A stretch of 64,000 nt of DNA, taken from the NCBI RefSeq assembly GCF_003597395.2, contig NC_133770.1, positions 289,325,744 through 289,389,743 of the forward strand, read 5' to 3'. Below the pieces are notes generated by a model. The model saw only the letters and a program-made list of their open reading frames with translations. It searched no databases and was not told the origin of the DNA. The stretch is from Chelonoidis abingdonii. Taxonomy: Eukaryota; Chordata; Testudines; Testudinidae. Position 1 is the first letter of the stretch; each line of letters opens with the position of its first letter. The translations under genes and the position numbers were made by a program. This document shows positions 1 to 11,625 of this stretch, in pieces.

Positions 1-1837
1 CTTAAACCCATCACAGTGAGTTGTATCAGCACAGCAGAGATTTATTATGCCCCCATGGAAAAGGTGTAGTAAGTGTTTTGTGGTCTACATTCTCCTAGAG
101 CCACCTGATACATTGTGAGGGCTTCACAACAGAGTTGTGTTTCTCCACAAAGGGTCATTCCGTAAATGCTGCGTAGCCCTAGATGACTTTCCTGACCTCA
201 TTAAAATATTCTTCATGATGTCAAAACAATCTGCTGAAATGTCAGAGCATCAGCAGTCAAAATTTTAGAAAATCTCACTTTAAAAAATAGGCACAGTATT
301 TAACAAGAGTCTCATGTCTGAGAAAAATCTTGTACACATGTGACCTCGTCCAAAGCCCACTGAAATTAACTAAAAGACTCCCTTGAGTTTGAATCAGATT
401 CATAGTTCGAGGGGGGGGAAATACTTCTGATATCATGATACCTGATATACTTGTCTAAGCTGAGCTTTAACACTCTGCGATTTCAGTGCATGACAGCAAT
501 GCAATCAGTTAAGGCCAGTAAAAATGTGTGCAGTCATTGCTATCAAGGGCATAAAGAATGAGCCAATGGAATGCTTCTGAGCAAAAACAATCACTGAATG
601 GGACAGATGACTGGTATTCCACACTACTGATTTTTGTTAATGCCCCAGCTACTAGTTTAAATCTTCTCCAGCTGAATAGTGATCAAAAGTTCTTTCCATC
701 TATGGCCATCAGGTGGTCTGAGTGAAATGAGTTAGTGGATTGAGACTTCTACTTCCTCGTGCCACAGATAGTTCTCATATGTGGACAATCCCAGCATCAA
801 TGCCACGGATAGTATGACTAGGTAGACTGGACTATCCATTCATCTCTAGAGAGTCCCCCTTCCCACTATGATTTAGGGATAGTGACAGACAATATGGTGG
901 CGTGTGGATAGCTAGAAACACTTTTTCGGAGAATTATATGACTTAATTAAATAGAAAAAATGTGCATTTTAAATAGTGAAGTTGTTCACCCTAAAATCTG
1001 TCCAGTCTCCGTGTAGCTGAACTCCTCGATGTTTTGCACATTGGTCACAGTATCCAGTTTAGCCCATTAACTGTAACAAATGAGTGAGGTTGACAACTTA
1101 GCCCTTGTTTATGGTCTGTTTTCTTTATGTTCAAAGTTTAAATAAATTAAATTTGATGAGGACGGAGGAAACCCTTGAGGCTCTTAGCTGGAACAGCTCA
1201 GGAAGAAGTTATTTTAAATGGAAATGAAAGAATGCAAGACAAGCATTATCTAGGAGCAAAATATAGAATAACTCAAGAGTCCCAAGTACTGTACTTACCA
1301 AATATGGAGAGACAGTTTAAAGAAATCTAAATAATTAACAGTTGTTTAATCAGTAGCATTTTATGAGCACCACAGACTGCACTAGGGGACACCATTCATG
1401 TTCTTGTAATGAGTGTATTATGTTCAAAACAGGAGATGAACCAAGAATGAACCGGGCTTACAGACAGGCTACAGATTCTGTACCAACAAAATTACCTTCT
1501 TCTCCCTTATCACCCGTGAAGAAAAAAAAGTTAATCATATGAAAATCAGCAGCTTGGCAGCTTATTGCCCACATGTGTTTGAAGTTAGGATGAAGACTTG
1601 TTTTTTTAAAAAAGAGTTAAATATAAAGACAAATAGGAAGAGCACAGAGAAAGGAAACTTTTGGATGAAAAAATTAAGCCTCTGTCATGGGAATGTATTT
1701 TAAGATTTGGTACCATGATTGTGATAGAGGTTTTTTGTTTTTTTTTTTATTTCTGAGGAAGATAGATTAGAAAGAGGAGGTGGGATGGGAAGGGAAGAGA
1801 AAAAAAAAGTGATGGCTGGTATAGCATGACATGTCAG
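1..1837. other. Unassigned AT-rich sequence
   Basis: I see no coding region, recognisable repeat or RNA gene here. Reading frames are all short and lack codon-like composition. A T-run lies near 1735-1750 and an A-run near 1800-1808. Confidence 0.5.
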
Positions 1838-1935
1838 ATTTCTGGTCCATCTAGTTTGCTCATCTGCATCCAAGGAATGGCCAATACTCGATTCTTCAGA
1901 GGAAGGTGATAACCTCTTATAATGTCTTTAGGGCC
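1838..1935 (-). mobile_element. CR1 LINE 3'-end fragment
   Basis: The plus strand reads as the reverse of the CR1 3' UTR: a 'tggtccatctagttt' block followed by 'ggaatggccaatactcg' and 'ttcagaggaaggtgataa'. The same block is seen in better condition at 4655-4830 and 9513-9645. It is strongly 5'-truncated, as most CR1 copies are. No coding remains. Confidence 0.6.
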
Positions 1936-1990
1936 TCATCCACAGCCCACTGAAGTCAACTGGAGTCTTTCAGTTCACTTCAATGGACTT
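1921..1990. repeat. Dispersed palindromic repeat (gaagtcaatgg type)
   Basis: Imperfect hairpin with arms resembling 'cccactgaagtcaa' and 'cacttcaatggactttgg'. Related copies occur near 3593, 21293, 26700, 27597, 48797 and 57940, so this is a dispersed family and not a single regulatory hairpin. Confidence 0.5.
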
Positions 1991-2654
1991 TGGATCAGGT
2001 CCCTAGCAGTTTTACAATACTCAACATGGGGAAGGGAAATTCTTGACCATCACAGTAGTTCATGGTCGTACACCCTACAGTATGACAACTGACTGCATTT
2101 TTATCAGTATCAAATTGATTTCCTTTGTCACAACCTCCTACATCCTATACAATGCATATTGTGTGGTGAACAATATAATGAAGAGTAATATTGATAAATA
2201 ATGAAGAGTAATATTTTGGACTCAGATGTTTCACTAACTCCTTAAAAGAACTGTGTTACCAAAGTTCTCCTTTAGCAACATGAATTTGCCTATTTCTTTG
2301 AATAATCAGTCAAGACAGGATATAGAGACGTGCAGAGTTGGAACAATCATGAGGTATCAGGCATTAAACAAAAGAAAACAAAACAAACACACATACCCTT
2401 CCCTTGGTCCAATGGAGTCTTCCCTGAGATTTATAGAAGTTCTCATGCCATTGGCCATAATAATAAAAGAATCCTAAGCATTTAAATCAAGAGTCTTCCT
2501 GTTGCACATAAGATGTACAATATTTCTGTAAGTGAAATATTCATTGCTTCCTGTTTCTTTTAATTGTGATGTCTCTGACAGAAGTAGATAGCATAGCAAT
2601 TCAGGGAGTCTTTAGAAAAAGTATTTATTATTAATAGGATATATATTTGTATTA

Positions 2655-3305
2655 AGGTAGTGCCTAGGAGCCTCAGTCAAGGACCAGGATCCCATTGTGT
2701 TAGGTACTATACAACACAGAACAAAAAGATGGTCCCTGTCCCCAGGAGCTTACAATCTAATTATGATACAAGAGACAACAGATGGATACAGACGATGAAG
2801 GAATACCAGGAGACAGCACTGGTCAGCATGATAGGCAAGGGTTCTCAGCACTTCATCTATCTGCCAAAGGGGAGTATTGACAGGAGTTTTGAAGGAAGAA
2901 AATGGAGCTTTGTGGAGCTCCTCCCAAGAGTGAGGGAACGATTGGAGAAAATACAAATGTGCTTATTTGAAAATTTAGCAACTGGGGGATGGGGGTTGCC
3001 ATTATTGGCCAACTAGAGACAGGAGTCGGTATCTTGATAGTAAAAAAGAGATAAGTGCAGGGTTTCTCAAACAGGGGTCGCCGCTTGTGTAGGGAAAGCC
3101 CCTGGTGGGCTGGGCTGGTGTGCTTTACCTGCCGCATCCACAGGTCTGGCCGATTGCAGCTCCCACTGGCTGCGAATTGCTGCTCTGAGCCCATGGGAGC
3201 TGCTGGAAGCGGCGGCCAGTAAGTCCCTCGGACCGCCATGAAGAGCTTTGATAGTGAAGACAAGTCTCTTATATTTGATGTGGTAGAGAAGGGAAGCCAG
3301 TGCAA
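2655..3305 (-). mobile_element. L2-like LINE 3' end, split by a hAT fragment
   Basis: The left part (2655-3060) is the reverse complement of an L2-type 3' region: 'gtgcctaggagcctcagtc', 'ggaccaggatcccattgtg' and 'acacagaacaaaaagatgg' are hallmarks also seen near 28680 and 36880. The right edge encodes on the minus strand a short LHWLPF-like peptide, the motif found near the end of L2/CR1-clade reverse transcriptases. A hAT fragment (3061-3232) interrupts it. Reading frames of 118 and 150 residues over this region are by-products of the repeat. Confidence 0.65.
3061..3232 (+). mobile_element. Truncated non-autonomous hAT element
   Basis: Begins with a hAT-like terminus 'cagggtttctcaaac' and continues with 'gggaaagcccctggtggg' and 'tttacctgccgc', the same body seen in 6672-6868 and 19086-19417. 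Only one half of the palindromic element is present, ending near 'gtccctcgg'. GC-rich against AT-rich flanks. Confidence 0.6.
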
Positions 3306-3592
3306 GGTTACACTTCTACTAACCCTAGAAAGCTACCTACTTGCTAGATGTATAGTATCTGGGACCTGGTTCCAAGGCTGAAGCTGGTTGCATAAGGACA
3401 TCCGTTTAGATCAGGGAGAGTTTCTGGCAGCAAGGAAAAGGCCAAGGTTCTTACTAAGAGCTAAATTAATTTTACCCTACTTATTGCATTCCAAGGCTGA
3501 GGGAATCAGACACCTAGGGGTGTGTGGAAGGGGCTCACTCTGTTGAGGGGAGGAGCGATCAGATGTCACTGAAGAGGAACACTGTAGGGGCC
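3306..3592. other. Unassigned
   Basis: No gene or recognisable repeat seen. Confidence 0.4.
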
Positions 3593-3650
3593 AAATCATC
3601 AGTCTTTCCATTCGCTTCAGTTGGACTTTACATCATAGGGATCCTAAGTG
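3593..3650. repeat. Dispersed palindromic repeat copy
   Basis: Decayed relative of the 'gaagtcaatggg' hairpin family, seen as 'ttccattcgcttcagttgg'. Weakest copy in the window. Confidence 0.3.
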
Positions 3651-3684
3651 AGGAATCAGAAGCCGAAGGAACTTAAAACAGATC

Positions 3685-3870
3685 CTCAGCAGAGCTGGGG
3701 AAATCTTTTAGCTGAAGCTTCTTCCAGTCCCCCCCCTCCCCCAAAAAAAAAAAAAGAAAAAGGAAAAAAAATGGCCATTCAGTGACACCAAAACATTTAA
3801 TAAATTGTCAGTTTTGCTAAATTGTTAATATTAAAACTTTTTGTTTAGAAATGTCCTTTAATTTAAAAGC
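3685..3870 (+). repeat. AT-rich dispersed repeat (gacaccaaaacatt family)
   Basis: Contains 'agtgacaccaaaacattt' followed by 'cagttttgctaaattgt'. The same ordered blocks occur at 45185-45235, so this is a dispersed element of unknown class, probably a non-autonomous DNA transposon. Contains poly-C and poly-A runs at 3727-3765. Confidence 0.5.
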
Positions 3871-4651
3871 TTTAAAAAAGTACAAAAAACCACAACTATT
3901 TTCTCCTGACTTCTTGATTTTATGATAATTACAAAAACAGTTTGGGGTCAACCTGAAATATATATATTAGGTATTGCCTGTCAACTGAAAAAAACAGTGA
4001 TTAGCATAGCTTTGTTCCTCAGTGCAGTTTAGGGTTACCTGTAACAAGCAGGGGACATTAGTAGGAGAGGAAATAAGGAAGAAGGAAGAAAACACTAAAG
4101 TTTCACAGAATCACTGTCTAGATGTTACCAAGTTAAAACAGTTCATAAAGGGCTCACCATAATCAGAAAACCTCTGACTGAAATACAGATGACACCTAGT
4201 TAATTAAGCACTGGTGTCTGTCTCTGAACAAATGGTCTATGGGTTTAGTCCTGTTAAAATACAGTTCAAATTAGTTAAAAATACAAAAATGTGATAACTA
4301 ACAGGCTTGGAAGATTCAATATACAACAGTGCTTAAAAAAAGCTTAGACCACAGAAGAACAAGCAAAAGAATTATGAGAAAATCCAACTCTATAGCCACA
4401 CTTTTCAGATCCTCGGTTTCATTGGATAAGCCTATTATCCACAAGTCCTTTCCAATGATGGCTTACACTCTCTGGAAATCTAATTCACTGTGCCATATGG
4501 ATGGATGGGTTCATAGACCAGTTACATTTAGTAGTGATGCTAGAAAGGTCACATCTACCCACACTGGGATGAAGTAAGTTGTTCTCTTTTTATCTTGAGG
4601 GAAATTGACATGCACAGCATCTATCCATGTATTTATATAACTCCCTTCACA
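3871..4651. other. Unassigned
   Basis: AT-rich, no coding signal. An 82-residue frame at 4329-4577 has no recognisable family and no conserved motif; I do not call it a gene. Confidence 0.4.
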
Positions 4652-4849
4652 ATACATAAGAATGGCCATACTGGGTCAGACCAAAGGTCCATCTCTCCCA
4701 GTATTCTGTCTTTCGACAGTGACCAATGCCAGGTGCCCCAGAGGGGATGAACAGAACAGGTAATCATCAAGTGAGCCATCTCCTGTCGCTCATTCCCAGC
4801 TTCTGGCAAACAGAGGCTAGGGACACTGTCCCTGCCCATCCTGACTAAT

Positions 4850-5760
4850 GGCCATTGAATTTATCAATTCTGCAATTTCACATTTGAGTTTCTTCAAAAC
4901 TCTTGGGTGAATACCATCTGATCCTGACTTATTATTGTTTAGTTTATCAATTTGTTCCCAAACCTCCTCTAGTGATACATCAATCTGGGACAGTTCCTCA
5001 GATTTGTCACCTAAAAAGAATGGCTCAGGTTTGAGAATTTCCCTCACATCCTCAGCTGTGAAGACCGAAGCAAAGAATTCATTTAGTTTCTCTGCAATGG
5101 CCTTATTGTCCTTGAGTGCTCCTTTAGGATCTCGATTGTCCAGTAGCCTCACTGGTTGTTTAGCAGGCATCCTGCTTCTGATGTACTTAAATAAATTTTG
5201 CTATTCCTTTTTGAGTCTTTTTCTAACTGTTCTTTAAATTCTTGTTTGGCCTTCCTAAATATATTTTAACACTTAATTTGCCAGAGTTTATGATCCTTTC
5301 TATTTTCCTCACTAGGATTTAACTTCCATTTTTTAAAGGATGCCTTTTTCTCTCTCTCTCTGCTTCTATTACTTTGTTGTTTAGCCACGGCAGCACTTTT
5401 TTGGTTTCCTTACTATGTTTTTTTTTAATTTGAGGTATATATTAAAATTGAGCCTTTATTATGGTACCCTTAAAAAGTCTCCATGCAGCTTGCAGGGATT
5501 TCACTTTTGGTACTGTACCTTTTAATTTCTGTTTAACTAATTTCCTCATTTTTGTGTAGTCCCTCTTTCTGATATGAAATGCTACCGTGTTGGGCTGCTG
5601 TGACATTTTCCCTGCCACAACGTTGTTAAATTTAATTATATTGTGGTCACTATTACCAAGCGATCCAGCTATATTCACCTCTTGAACCAGATCTTGTGCT
5701 CCACTTAGGACGAAATCAAGAATTGCTTCTCTTGTGGGTTGCAGAACTAGCTGCTCCAAG
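4850..5760 (-). pseudogene. CR1 ORF2 endonuclease C-terminus and EN-RT linker
   Basis: 5759-5442 gives a segment with LGNSDHNIIKF, the SDH motif that carries the catalytic histidine at the C-terminal end of the endonuclease. 5170-4850 gives the linker: PVRLLDNRDPKGALKDNKA, LNEFFASVFTAED and the GSDGIHPRVLKKL block that in CR1 immediately precedes the RT fingers. The reading then enters 3' UTR sequence, so RT palm motifs such as the catalytic YxDD box are absent. Stops and frameshifts lie near 5440-5170. Confidence 0.8.
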
Positions 5761-5822
5761 AAACAGTCACTTAATGCGTCAAGGAAGTTTTTTTCTGCAT
5801 CCTGTGTTGAGGTGATATGTAC

Positions 5823-6300
5823 CTAGTCATTGAAATCCTCCATGATTATTGAGGTTTTTTTTATTTTTTTGCTTCTAATCTCCACTAGCATTTCACAGTC
5901 ACTATCACCATCCTGCTCTGGTGGTTGGTAATATATCCCTCCTGCTATATTCTTATTATTAGAACATGGAATTACTATCCATAGAGGTTCTTTGATACAG
6001 TTTGGTTTATTTAAAGTTTTTACTTCATTTGATTTTACGCTTTCTTTCACATATAGTGCCACTCCCCCACCAGCACAAGCTGTTCTGTCCTTCTGATATC
6101 TTTTGTACCCTGGTATTATTGTGTCCCATTGATTATCCTCCTTCCACCAGGTTTCTGTGATTCCTATTATATCAAGCGCCTCATTTAATACAAGCCACTC
6201 TAGTTCACCCATATTATTTATTAGACTTCTTGTGTTTGTGTATAAGCACTTTAAATAGATCCTCCCATAAGGGATGTCTCCGTCCAAGCCACATGCTCCT
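5823..6300 (-). pseudogene. CR1 ORF2 endonuclease domain, N-terminal part
   Basis: The translation includes CLYTNTRSLINNMGELEWLV, then DIIGITETWW and GGGVALYVKES, the ordered hallmarks of the apurinic-like (EEP) endonuclease at the start of CR1 ORF2. The glutamate of the ITETWW block is a catalytic-site residue in this family. The frame ends near 5823 and resumes shifted at 5759. This domain nicks target DNA to prime reverse transcription in active elements. Confidence 0.85.
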
Positions 6301-6359
6301 CCTATTGGCTTTCCCCCAGCCCTTAGTTTAAAAACTGCTCTGTCACCATTTTGGTTTAG

Positions 6360-6672
6360 GTGTAGCCCATCCTTCTTGTATAGGTGTCCTCTTTCCCAAA
6401 AGTTTCCCCAGTTCCTAATAATTCTTAACCCCTCCTGCGTACACATTGTCTCATCCACGCATTGAGACCCTGCAGTTCTGCCTGTCTAACTGACCGTGTG
6501 TGTGGAACTGGAAGCATTTCAGAGAATGCTACCATGGAGGTCCTGGACTTCAATCTCTTACCTAACAGCCTAAATTTGGCATCCAGGACCTCTCTTCTAT
6601 TCTTCCCTATGTCATTGGTACCTACCTGTACTACAACCACTGGCTGCTCCCCAGCACTACACATACGTTTAT
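6360..6672 (-). pseudogene. CR1 ORF1 esterase-like (SGNH) remnant
   Basis: The minus-strand translation contains VVVVQVGTNDIGKNRRE, matching the GTND block of SGNH-type esterases carried by CR1 ORF1, and LKSRTSMVAFSEMLPVP downstream. A frame change near 6440 then gives KKDGLHLNQNGDRAVF, whose DGLHLN block is the C-terminal esterase signature. The frame extending beyond 6672 is chimeric, because it reads into an unrelated hAT fragment. Function in living CR1 is thought to be ancillary to retrotransposition; this copy is not intact. Confidence 0.8.
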
Positions 6673-6868
6673 CTAGATGTCTCGAAGGAAGACAACCAGC
6701 ACATCCCTCAGCCCGTGCTGCTTCCTGCAGCCCCCATTGGCCTGGTGTGGCAAACCGCGGCCAGTGGGAGCCGCGATTGGCTGAACCTGCAGACACGGCA
6801 GGTAAACAAACCGGCCCGACCTGCCAGTGCCTTTCCCTGAACAAGTGCCCTAGTTTGAGAACCACTGG
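6672..6868 (+). mobile_element. hAT MITE half-element abutting CR1
   Basis: Shares 'gcagcccccattggcctgg', 'caggtaaacaaaccggccc' and 'ctttccctg' with 19086-19417 and, inverted, with 3061-3232. The right end 'tttgagaaccactg' is a hAT-type terminus. Only half of the palindromic element remains. It sits at the 5'-truncation point of the CR1 copy. Confidence 0.6.
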
Positions 6869-6920
6869 ACTAGATGACCCTTTTGGTTCCTTCTAATCCT
6901 ATGGTTCTATGATTCTATCA
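6869..6920 (+). repeat. CR1/SINE 3' tail fragment
   Basis: 'gactagatgaccc', 'tggttccttctaatcc' and the repeated 'tatggttctatgattctat' tail are typical of the 3' end shared by CR1 and the turtle tRNA-derived SINE. Orientation is opposite to the CR1 copy on its left. Confidence 0.6.
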
Positions 6921-7575
6921 GGCATTATTCTATGTATCATTTCTAGAAAGAAAGGGATATTGAATGATTCTCCTTTGTTGTTTGTGGCAACATAAAACCC
7001 TTCAAGAGATGAATGTGGAATCTCTTTCGGGGTGGAAGGGAGAGTAGGTTCTATTTTCAGTACCTTGACAACCAAAATATATGCATGTGGTAACATCCTG
7101 ACTGAAACAAGAATGAGAATGAAGAAAAAATGAGCGAAAAAGCAACTTTATAATAGTAAAAATAATAATCTTGAAAGAAGATACAGAATCTGAGCTGTGA
7201 AATCAATCTGCTGTTCTATGCAGACTGAGCACCTAACCAGCCCAAAAGGAGGGAAGTAGGTGCCTTGATCATAACACTAAAAGAGAAGAATTGTGAGGAC
7301 AGGGTGAGAGAATATATTATATTCCTTTCATTTCTAGCTTCCTTTTGTGCTGTTTTTTTGTTCACTTTTGGTCTTTGGCATGCATTTTAAAGGCACGTGT
7401 TCTATATTTGAATAATATAAATTGCCACAACATCAGACAATTGGCTGACTTAGCTGAGTACCCTGACAATGGTTAGTAGAAGATGCTTCCAAAAGCAGTG
7501 CCAAGAATCCTTGTAATGGACAATTATGAAATAACTGGCCAATAAAGGAAGTTTCTCTCTCACCTCAGGTGGTTT
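6921..7575. other. Unassigned
   Basis: AT-rich sequence with no convincing gene or repeat. Confidence 0.4.
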
Positions 7576-7579
7576 GTGG

Positions 7580-8640
7580 TCTGAAGGATGTCGTTTATAT
7601 TCCTTTTTTAATCCTTTCCAGTGTAACTGTGGTCATTCTTGCCTAACTTATTTTTTGGATCCTACCAGACCCTTTGACTCAAGGACATCTTGTGGCAGTG
7701 GGTTCCACAGATTACATATGCATTGTGTTAAATGCATTTCCATTTGTCAGCTGCAAATTCAGTTTCACAGTGTGTCACTTTGTTCTAGTATAAAGTTAGA
7801 ATATAAATAGAAATACTAAATGTTCCATATCTGTACCTTTTGTAAGATGTCTGCTTTCATTTGTCTCTCTTTGCTAACAATCCTAATTATTCCAGCTTTT
7901 CCTGATATGATTTTGTGCCTCTGAATATTTTCATTGCCGGTCTCTGAACTGCTTAAACTTCTGCTATCCTTTTAGAATTGGAGGAATCAGAAGTGAGACA
8001 AATATTCAGTTATGGTGTCATATTGCTTTATAGAATGGTCTGATATTTTTTTTAATATTATATTCTATCCCATTCTTTACGCATCCTAGCATTTTATTTA
8101 GTTAATTAATTACAACTGCTGTGTACTGACCATTTTCAAGGAGCAGTCTACAGTGATCCATAGGTATGTCTCATGAGGTCACAGGTAACTTAGACACCAT
8201 CAGTGTGTCTGAGTAGTTCAAGTGATTCTGTCCAATTTTGCTTTATCCTGCATTTGTCAACAATGCATTCCATCTGCCTTTTTGGTGACAATTCACATAA
8301 CTTTATTAGGTCCCTGTGAAGTTCCTCACAGCTCTCTCTAATCTGGACTATACTAATAATGTTGTTTCCTCTGCATGCTTTGCTAGCTCACTGTTCACTC
8401 TCTGACAGATCATTAATATATTAAGCAACTCTGGTTGATTTTTTCTATGTGGAAAACTGAATATGTATTATGACTCTTTGCTCTCTGCTTTTGAGCCACT
8501 GTTTAGTCCATTACTAGGCTTTGCACTCACAGTATAACTGTTTAATTTCCTTCAGAGCCTCTTGTATGGGACATTAATAGCCTTTTGAGAGTCTAAATGC
8601 ATAATATCTAGTAGTTCTCCTGTATTCACTATTTAGTTGA
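7580..8640 (-). pseudogene. Decayed CR1 reverse-transcriptase segment
   Basis: Minus-strand reading, through many stops and frameshifts, recovers CR1 RT blocks in order: an LDSQKAI-like palm segment near 8600, a CEELHRDLIKL block near 8330, KRQMECIVDKC near 8270, then LGLLAKRDK near 7880 and a final 'gtgggttccacag' block near 7690. These correspond to the second half of the CR1 RT and its C-terminal domain. No frame is open for more than about 80 codons. It is older than the 4.65-6.67 kb copy, judging by decay, and belongs to a separate insertion, since the order of domains on the minus strand is RT first, then endonuclease. Confidence 0.7.
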
Positions 8641-8789
8641 CTTAGCAGGTACATTTAATTCAAGAGACAATATTACATGTTAAAATGACCTTCGAAATGT
8701 GGAATCTTGTTTTCAGGACTAATGGGGGGGCCAATCTTCCTCTGCATTTGTATACAGTAGTATCTGCCAGGATGTGACCATCTCAAACA

Positions 8790-8995
8790 TGTTGAAACTA
8801 AGAATGTAGCTTCAACACCCCTGTTAAGTAGTTCATTACTTCTAGCTCCATTTGCTGTATGGGTGAACTGAGGCACCATGGGTGTATGTAAGTTACTTGC
8901 CCAAAGTTACTCAGGAACACAGTTTCAGATAGAATCCAGCTCTCTTGACCATAAGTGCCAGTAAATAACCACTAAACCATGCTCCCTCCCTCTGT
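8790..8995 (-). repeat. MIR SINE, minus strand
   Basis: Reverse of the MIR core: 'gaactgaggcac', 'aagttacttgcccaaag', 'aatccagctctcttgacc' and 'accactaaaccatgctc' appear in the expected order. MIR is an ancient tRNA-derived SINE shared across amniotes. Confidence 0.65.
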
Positions 8996-9490
8996 TCAAC
9001 TGCCAGGGAGCATCACCTCACTCATTAAAAAGCAGAAATAGCTTCATAATATTGTAGCAACAAGCTTCCAATGGACCAAGACAAGTAAATGTGTGCTACC
9101 GTGAAGTCTGTCCTAGGCTGGAATCAAGTATCTGCCCATTTAACTTTGAAAGTCTTGGACCCCATATGCCTCCATTAAAGTTCATGAACAGAATTGACCT
9201 CAGAGACCCAGATCACTTAGAGTCTAGCAAGGATGACTGCAGAATTGCATCAATATGATTAATCTCGCCACTTGGAAAACAGGGTGAAACAGATTGGCTA
9301 CTCCAGTCCCTAAGGTTTGGATCAGAAGTGGGGATGTATAGACAGAGCTCTCTGAGAAAGGGAAGAAGAAAACACATCAATGTAGGCAGTGGGGGAAGAG
9401 GGTACAAAAGGAAACAGAGGAAGAAAACTAAAAGAGGAAATGAACAGAGTGACAAGGTAAAAAGAATGTAATTTTTGCAGTACTATTGAG
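8996..9490. other. Unassigned
   Basis: No gene or confident repeat. An 80-residue minus-strand frame at 9213-9455 is low-complexity and unconvincing. Confidence 0.4.
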
Positions 9491-9494
9491 GGTG

Positions 9495-10140
9495 GTCAGG
9501 GCCCATCAGAACTGCCAGAATGGATAAGACCTCAGGTCCATCTAGTTCATCATCATATCCCTGGCAATGACCAGCACCAGTTGCTTCAGGGGAAGGTGTA
9601 AGAATCTTACACTACACAATTGTGGGTTTATGTGCTTCCCACATTAGGACTCATCCGGGTCTCTAATAGTTAGAGATTATTAAACATTATGCATCAGGGT
9701 TTAAACCAATCTTACCTTAATTAAGGACAATAAATATTTTGTAACTTTTAGACATTTTAAATATCTACGTACAAGTCCAATCCTTTTTCAAATCTTTTTA
9801 AATTCTTGGCCTCAATCACTTCCTGTGGCAATGAGTTCCACAGTTTAACTGCATATCATGGAGAAAGCATTTCCTTTTATCAGTTTTGAATTTCCCACAA
9901 CATGATGTTATTGAATATCCCCTTGCTCTTGGAGTAGGAGATGGGGGAACAGAAGCTCCTGATTCTGCTTTCTCTAGACCATTCATTCTATCATATCCCC
10001 TTTTATTTGTCCCCTTTCTAAGGTAAACAATCTTAAACTTTACAGTGTCTCTGCATAGAATTTTTTCTGACCCTTGATCATTAGTGTTCTTCTCTGAACC
10101 CCTCTACTTCTGTAATATGTCCTTGTTCCAGCAGGTTGCT
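9495..10140 (-). mobile_element. CR1 LINE 3' portion
   Basis: 9513-9645 is the CR1 3' UTR block ('ggtccatctagttcatc', 'cctggcaatgaccagcacc'). 9765-10130 is the reverse of the end of ORF2 ('gtggcaatgagttccacag', 'tatcatatccccttttat', 'gttcttctctgaacccct'). Coding is fully decayed. It belongs to one 5'-truncated insertion. Confidence 0.7.
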
Positions 10141-10344
10141 ATGCCCAAACCTGAATCCCAGCTGGCAGGGTCTTGATACTCATCCCCTACAAGTGTACAA
10201 TGTAACAAAGCAGGAGTGGCAATTTACAGCCAGATTAGGCACTTCAACTCCCTGCTACTCAGAGAAGCCTCCAAGGAGACAGAGCCCACTTGTTAAATAT
10301 TTTTATGAAAATAGCATTGATATAGCAGCACAGAATGAAATGAT
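10141..10344. other. Unassigned
   Basis: No recognisable content. Confidence 0.4.
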
Positions 10345-10480
10345 TTAGAGATTTTAAGGCCAGAGGGGATCATTATGATCATCTAGCCTGACCTCCTACA
10401 TACACAGGAAACAGAATTTCTTCACCCACATCAGGTCCATGACTTCCATGTGGTCTAGAGTCGTTCTTTTAGATAGACAT
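10345..10480 (-). mobile_element. CR1 LINE 3' end
   Basis: 'gattttaaggccagagggg' then 'tcatctagcctgacctcct' is the reverse of the CR1 3' terminus. Truncated to about 130 bp. Confidence 0.7.
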
Positions 10481-11624
10481 CCAGCTATTTGAAGAAAGAT
10501 CTCTGGAGTTTTGATTAGGGATAATTGGCATCTATATAGAAACAGAGAGTGTGGAAAATTTTATGAAAAATCCTATCCACATTTTTTCTTTGAGTTGTAT
10601 AACTGGCTAGTCTTTCCGATAAGTTGTCCACTAAATTGTCTAGCCAGTTTCAAAGCCCTTATACAGCTTTCAAAGATTTCTGCCTCCCAGTGACAACTTC
10701 CTTATGTACTCCTGTATCCAGCTCTCTTCTTTCAACTAGATTCTATCTGGAGGATGGGGTGAGACAGGCAATGCAAAAGCTGTCAGTTTTTTTTTGGGGG
10801 GGGGGGGGGAGAGGGAGGAGTATGTCATTATTCCTACAAGACTAGGTTCTAGCTTTAAAACCCATAAAAGATTACATACTATAAAAAATCCCTCAAGCTG
10901 GGAGAAAACCCCCCACATGTCTGGCAAATGAATCTCTTTCCAAAGTCTCTAGAAGGGAGAACCTATCTCACCCTGCAGAATTCTCACAACAAAGAGTATT
11001 TTTTTTAGAATCTAATCTCAACAAGGCAGAGTGCTTCTAGGGAACACACCTAACTAAAAGCAATTGAAATTAGGGATCTAAGAACCTTTGAGGAGCTGAG
11101 ACTGTCCTAACTAAACCTCTGCTAATTGTCCCTACCTAATGCCCAAAGTGAGGCTTTTATAACCTCAGGCAGAGTGTAACGAACTCACAGCTGAACAAAG
11201 TCCTCTTGTTACTGTACCCCAATTAGGCCAAACAAGATTCCTTATAAAACTGGACCCACTTGGTCTGGCAGGTAAATGGTCAGTGTGCTGTGGTTATTTT
11301 AGATTATAACTGTGTATAAGGTAGCATTTATGTATGTCTAGGAAATATTTCTGCCTTTTTGTCCCTAGATTTTTATATTATGTTTAGTGACTTGGGGGTT
11401 TCAGAGTCAGCTCCACAAAGGGATTTAAGGGTTGTTGTGCTTTGTATTGTAATGTGTGACCTTTAAGTGTCCTGCTACTCAATGGATCCTCAGCTCTAAA
11501 TTAACCATTCAGGAGCTTTATGGATTCTATGAGATGAACTAGGTGCCTATGAAATGGATATACAAAAGCCTGAAGATGAGGGGTTATTTGCCCAAATTAA
11601 GCAGCAGTGAAATGCAGGACATCA
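10481..11624. other. Unassigned, with a T/G homopolymer block
   Basis: No gene seen. 10787-10810 is a run of T followed by a long run of G, likely unstable and error-prone in sequencing. Confidence 0.4.
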
Positions 11625-11625
11625 G

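Larger units (their letters stand above)
4652..6672 (-). mobile_element. CR1 LINE copy, internally deleted (no RT)
   Basis: Read on the minus strand this copy runs from an esterase-like ORF1 tail (about 6670-6360) through the ORF2 endonuclease (about 6300-5820) and the EN-RT linker (5760-4850), then jumps directly into the CR1 3' UTR (4840-4652), whose last block is 'tggtctgacccagtatgg'. The reverse transcriptase domain, normally several hundred residues, is missing between about 4850 and 4840. The copy is also 5'-truncated where it meets a hAT fragment at 6672. Coding is broken into several pieces by frameshifts and stops. It is a dead copy; CR1 is the dominant LINE of turtles, crocodilians and birds. 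Confidence 0.85.
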
